64,000 nt of DNA from Dysgonomonas sp. 216 (GTDB lineage: Bacteria; Bacteroidota; Bacteroidia; Bacteroidales; Dysgonomonadaceae), in contig NZ_QVMM01000006.1 in NCBI RefSeq assembly GCF_010501065.1, positions 62,754-126,753 on the forward strand, read 5' to 3'. Of the stretch, positions 61,025 to 64,000 are shown piece by piece. Below the pieces are notes generated by a model. That model had not been told where the DNA came from, did not search any database, and saw only the letters and a list, made by a program, of their open reading frames with translations. The stretch's first letter is position 1. Every line of letters starts with the position of its first letter. Made by a program: the position numbers and the translations under genes.

Positions 61025-61032
61025 TATCTTTG
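61025..61032 (+). promoter_or_regulatory. -7 element of rsfS-ftsH
   Basis: TATCTTTG matches TAnnTTTG and lies 27 bases before the rsfS ATG at 61060; the leader contains AAAGGAAA as a possible ribosome-binding site. Confidence 0.6.
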
Positions 61033-61059
61033 CAAGTTCTAAATATAGATTAAAGGAAA

Positions 61060-61419
61060 ATGAAAGAAGTAAAGAGTTTGGTTAATAACATAATCGCTGC
61101 ATGTCAGGATAAGAAAGCTAAGAACATTGTAACTGTCGACATGTCAGACCTACCGGGTAGCATCTGCCAATATTTCGTTATTTGCGAAGGAAATACGCCT
61201 ACACAGGTTTCGGCTATTGCCGACGAGATAGTAGATGCGTTGAAGAAGAAAAAGAAAGAACGTCCTATCAGTATCGATGGCTTACGTGAGGCCCGTTGGG
61301 TAGGTATTGATTATGGCACAGTTATTGTTCATGTATTTATTCCCGAGTTGCGTGAGTTTTACGATATAGAACATTTGTGGGCCGATGCTAAGTTGGAACA
61401 GATACCTGATATTGACTAG
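61060..61419 (+). CDS. rsfS: Ribosome silencing factor
   Basis: The 119-residue protein matches the RsfS/Iojap family: a short helical N-terminus, then VDMSDLPGSICQYFVICEGN and the ending DYGTVIVHVFIPELREFYDI followed by HLWADAK. It binds ribosomal protein L14 and blocks subunit joining in stationary phase. It is followed by ftsH after 68 bases, a common Bacteroidota gene pair. It has its own promoter element. Confidence 0.95.
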   Translation: MKEVKSLVNNIIAACQDKKAKNIVTVDMSDLPGSICQYFVICEGNTPTQVSAIADEIVDALKKKKKERPISIDGLREARWVGIDYGTVIVHVFIPELREFYDIEHLWADAKLEQIPDID

Positions 61420-61487
61420 CGCAACAATAAACGGATATATTTGTTATAAGACAAAACAATGAAATAATCCCCCTTTAAAAGAAATTC

Positions 61488-63575
61488 ATGGATAATAACA
61501 ATAAAAAATCTCCCCAGCCTCAAAAGCCTTTAGGAGGAAAGAACCCTAAAATGCCTTTTAGTACGTACTGGATTTATATGGCTGCCCTTATGATTATTTT
61601 AGGGCTGTATGTTTTTCTGGGCGATGCAGTAATAAAAGAGGTGTCGTGGACAGATTTTCAAAAATACACTCGTGAAAACTATATCGAGAGAGTAGTAGTT
61701 TATAAGAAGAAAGGAACAGCGGAGGCTTTTATCCGTCCCGATTCGGTGGAGGCTATATATAAAGAGAATGCCGATAAAGTAGGAAAAACTCCGTTTGTAC
61801 TAGTGGCTATTCCTTCGATAGAGAGTTTCAACAACTTCATGAATACTCTTGAGAGTGAGAGGACGGCGGCTTCGGGTGAGGCTCAGAAGAATGCGATACC
61901 TGTAAATTACGAACCCGGTTCCGATTTGTGGGATGGTATATTGGCGTTCCTGCCTTTCATCCTGCTTATAGGTATCTGGATATACCTAATGCGTCGTATG
62001 TCGGGAGGCGGTTCGGGCGGTTCGGGCGGCGTGTTTAACGTCGGCAAATCGAAGGCTCAGCTTTATGATAAAGGATCGGATCTTAAGGTTACGTTTAAAG
62101 ATGTAGCAGGCTTGTCGGAAGCGAAAGAAGAAATTGAGGAAATTGTAGAGTTCTTACGTAACCCTTCGCGTTATACCGAAATTGGAGGAAAAATTCCTAA
62201 GGGAGCTTTACTTGTAGGCCCTCCGGGAACAGGTAAAACTTTATTGGCAAAAGCTGTTGCAGGTGAGGCAGATGTGCCTTTCTTCTCGTTGTCGGGTTCC
62301 GACTTTGTGGAAATGTTTGTGGGAGTTGGTGCATCACGTGTTAGAGACCTTTTCCGTCAGGCTAAAGAAAAATCTCCATGTATAATATTTATTGACGAAA
62401 TAGATGCGATAGGTCGCGCACGTGGAAAGAATCCTAATTTTGGGTCGAACGATGAGCGTGAAAATACGCTTAATCAGCTTCTAACCGAGATGGATGGTTT
62501 TGGAACAAACAGCGGTGTTATTATTCTTGCGGCAACAAACCGTGTTGATATATTGGATAAAGCATTATTACGTGCCGGACGTTTCGATCGTCAAATAAAT
62601 GTAGATTTACCCGATCTTAACGACAGAAAGCAAGTATTTAAAGTGCATTTAAGACCTGTAAAAATAGACGATTCGGTTGATGTTGAGTTCTTGGCTCGTC
62701 AGACTCCGGGATTTTCAGGTGCGGATATTGCAAATGTTTGTAATGAAGCAGCTCTGATTGCAGCGCGTAAAGGTAAAAAGGTTGTAAGCAAAGAGGACTT
62801 TGTGAATGCTGTAGACCGTATAATCGGAGGATTGGAGAAAAAGAATAAGGTTACAACGTTTGAAGAGCGTAAAACCATTGCTATACATGAGGCCGGACAT
62901 GCAACATTAAGTTGGTTTTTAGAACATGCCAATCCGTTGGTTAAAGTTACTATAGTGCCACGTGGAAAAGCATTAGGAGCCGCTTGGTATTTACCTGAGG
63001 AACGTCAGATAACAACTAAAGAGCAAATGCTTGACGAAATGTGTGCTTTGCTTGGAGGACGGGCAGCCGAAGAGGTGTTTATAGGGCAAGTATCATCGGG
63101 GGCAGTAAACGACCTTGAGAGGGTTACTAAGCAGGCATATGCAATGATCTCTTATATGGGATTGAGCGATAAGCTTCCTAATATAAGTTATTACGATTCG
63201 TCGGGTCAGGGTTATGGCTTTACAAAACCTTATAGTGAAGAAACTGCTCTGATTATAGATAAAGCCGTTCAGGATATGATAAATGAGCAGTATGAACGAG
63301 CAAAGGGGCTTCTGAAAAAACATACCGGCGGACATAATGAACTGGCAAATATATTGCTCGAAAAGGAGGTTATTTATGCTGACGATTTGAAAATTATATT
63401 TGGCGAACGCCAATGGATATCGCGTTCGGAAGAAATTCTTCGCGAGACAGAAGGCAAAACACCTTCTCCCGATTCGGAAGAAGCAGATAAGCCTAAAGAT
63501 CCAATTGAGAATATTGGCGAAGAAGATAATACTCAATCTCCATCAATTCAGGACGAAGAGAATAAAGGAGAATAA
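61488..63575 (+). CDS. ftsH: ATP-dependent zinc metalloprotease FtsH
   Basis: The 695-residue membrane protease has two transmembrane helices (about 27-45 and 148-167), the AAA ATPase domain with GPPGTGKT (244-251) and the second region of homology, and the zinc site HEAGH (467-471). FtsH degrades misfolded membrane proteins and some regulators. The C-terminus is acidic and low-complexity. It sits in rsfS-ftsH order. In relatives a CdsA gene often follows; here a TSUP-family permease follows instead, after a strong terminator. Confidence 0.97.
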   Translation: MDNNNKKSPQPQKPLGGKNPKMPFSTYWIYMAALMIILGLYVFLGDAVIKEVSWTDFQKYTRENYIERVVVYKKKGTAEAFIRPDSVEAIYKENADKVGKTPFVLVAIPSIESFNNFMNTLESERTAASGEAQKNAIPVNYEPGSDLWDGILAFLPFILLIGIWIYLMRRMSGGGSGGSGGVFNVGKSKAQLYDKGSDLKVTFKDVAGLSEAKEEIEEIVEFLRNPSRYTEIGGKIPKGALLVGPPGTGKTLLAKAVAGEADVPFFSLSGSDFVEMFVGVGASRVRDLFRQAKEKSPCIIFIDEIDAIGRARGKNPNFGSNDERENTLNQLLTEMDGFGTNSGVIILAATNRVDILDKALLRAGRFDRQINVDLPDLNDRKQVFKVHLRPVKIDDSVDVEFLARQTPGFSGADIANVCNEAALIAARKGKKVVSKEDFVNAVDRIIGGLEKKNKVTTFEERKTIAIHEAGHATLSWFLEHANPLVKVTIVPRGKALGAAWYLPEERQITTKEQMLDEMCALLGGRAAEEVFIGQVSSGAVNDLERVTKQAYAMISYMGLSDKLPNISYYDSSGQGYGFTKPYSEETALIIDKAVQDMINEQYERAKGLLKKHTGGHNELANILLEKEVIYADDLKIIFGERQWISRSEEILRETEGKTPSPDSEEADKPKDPIENIGEEDNTQSPSIQDEENKGE

Positions 63576-63599
63576 GAATTGAATTATAAAATAATAGAT

Positions 63600-63628
63600 A
63601 AAAGGTGGTTTAAAAAGCCACCTTTTTT
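63600..63628 (+). terminator. Intrinsic terminator after rsfS-ftsH
   Basis: AAAAGGTGG pairs with CCACCTTTT over a 9-base loop and runs into TTTTTT, 25 bases after the ftsH stop. Confidence 0.85.
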
Positions 63629-63645
63629 AGTTTTCTGTAATATAA

Positions 63646-63653
63646 TATCTTTG
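63646..63653 (+). promoter_or_regulatory. -7 element of the TSUP permease gene
   Basis: TATCTTTG matches TAnnTTTG and lies 28 bases before the ATG at 63682, just after the ftsH terminator. Confidence 0.5.
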
Positions 63654-63681
63654 TGTTGGTAATCTTCCGATTTTGTTGTTT

Positions 63682-64000
63682 ATGGATTTGTATGTTTATA
63701 TATTTCTGATAGCATTTATTGCTACAGTGTTTCGTTCGACCTTTGGCTTTGGTGAAGCATTAATAGCAGTGCCTCTCTTGAGCCTTTTTCTTTCGATCGA
63801 AATTGCTGTTCCATTAACAGTGCTTATGTCTATAATAGTAGCCTTAACTATCGTAATTCAAGACCGTAAGCAAATATACTTCTCAAGTGTAAAATGGTTG
63901 GTCTTTTTTGCGGCATTGGGTATTCCGTTTGGGCTTCTAATCCTTTTTTATGGTAACGAATTCTATGTGAAGATAGCATTAGGAATATTAATCATATTAT
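63682..64000 (+). CDS. TSUP/TauE-SafE family permease, N-terminal part (3' end outside window)
   Basis: The frame is open from an ATG at 63682 to the window end, giving the first ~106 residues. They are highly hydrophobic, with the family-type segment FRSTFGFGEALIAVPLLSLF after the first helix, and several more helices. TSUP (DUF81, TauE/SafE) proteins export sulfite, sulfoacetate or related organic anions. The C-terminal half lies outside the window. Whether it is linked to the TauA-like importer 11 kb upstream cannot be judged. Confidence 0.8.
   Translation, partial: MDLYVYIFLIAFIATVFRSTFGFGEALIAVPLLSLFLSIEIAVPLTVLMSIIVALTIVIQDRKQIYFSSVKWLVFFAALGIPFGLLILFYGNEFYVKIALGILIIL

Noticed and set aside
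1-64000. CRISPR arrays, prophage or insertion sequences
   Set aside because: I saw no regularly spaced short repeats, Cas genes, phage structural genes or transposase sequences in the window.

Overview
The window is a low-GC stretch of a Bacteroidota chromosome, most likely order Bacteroidales and perhaps close to Dysgonomonas or Parabacteroides (the genus is inference). Three things support this. It carries a complete type IX secretion (T9SS) core, porP-porK/L/M/N, with porW nearby. Many genes are preceded by the Bacteroidota -7 element TAnnTTTG, for example TACCTTTG, TATCTTTG and TATATTTG. It also encodes Bacteroidota-style surface machinery (LptD/OstA, multiple SurA-like chaperones, S9 peptidases, an OprP-like porin). 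No transposase, integrase, phage gene or CRISPR array was found. Most of the DNA is housekeeping.

Layout. 0-3.4 kb: end of glnS, a TPR protein, and convergent murF. 3.4-4.6 kb: a small four-helix membrane protein with an XRE regulator. 4.6-10.8 kb (minus strand): a D-galacturonate operon, DUF4861-like secreted protein, uxaC, uxaB, a HIT-family protein, uxaA. 10.9-16.7 kb: ftsK-lolA, trxB, a MATE exporter. 16.9-28.1 kb: htpG, lptD, and divergently a PPIase, a SurA-like lipoprotein, surA and the OstA/LptA-like gene, together an outer-membrane assembly block. 28.2-28.7 kb: a roughly 500-bp intergenic repeat. 28.9-36 kb: S9 peptidase, HhH protein, tRNA-Lys, tRNA-Ala, an unknown secreted protein, a methyltransferase, mutS. 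36.3-48.5 kb: T9SS genes porP, porKLMN, rdgB, porW, then a VanX-like dipeptidase and an acyltransferase. 48.5-50.7 kb: birA, a YjbR-family gene, a YraN-family gene; then a ribbon-helix-helix gene coupled to tadA. 50.7-55 kb: an ABC importer (binding lipoprotein, ATPase, permease) with a porin, and mtgA. 55.2-59.2 kb: a DPP IV-like peptidase and convergent mutL. 59.3-59.85 kb: a second, inverted copy of the 28.2-kb repeat. 60-64 kb: miaA, divergent rsfS-ftsH, and the start of a TSUP permease running off the end.

The most notable structure is the pair of inverted repeats at 28196-28692 and 59300-59852. Their outer arms are nearly identical, but their short cores are unrelated, and the core of copy 2 is built from palindromes. 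They bound about 31 kb. If that segment is flipped, mutL falls directly after surA-ostA, a neighbour order I recall from related Bacteroidales. This suggests that recombination between the repeats inverted the segment, or may still do so. Other points worth a look are the porW gene beside the T9SS core with a very charged C-terminal extension, a MutL lacking the usual endonuclease metal-site residues, a HIT protein translationally coupled to uxaA, the importer with its own porin, and two apparently leaderless or near-leaderless genes (the RHH-tadA pair and miaA).
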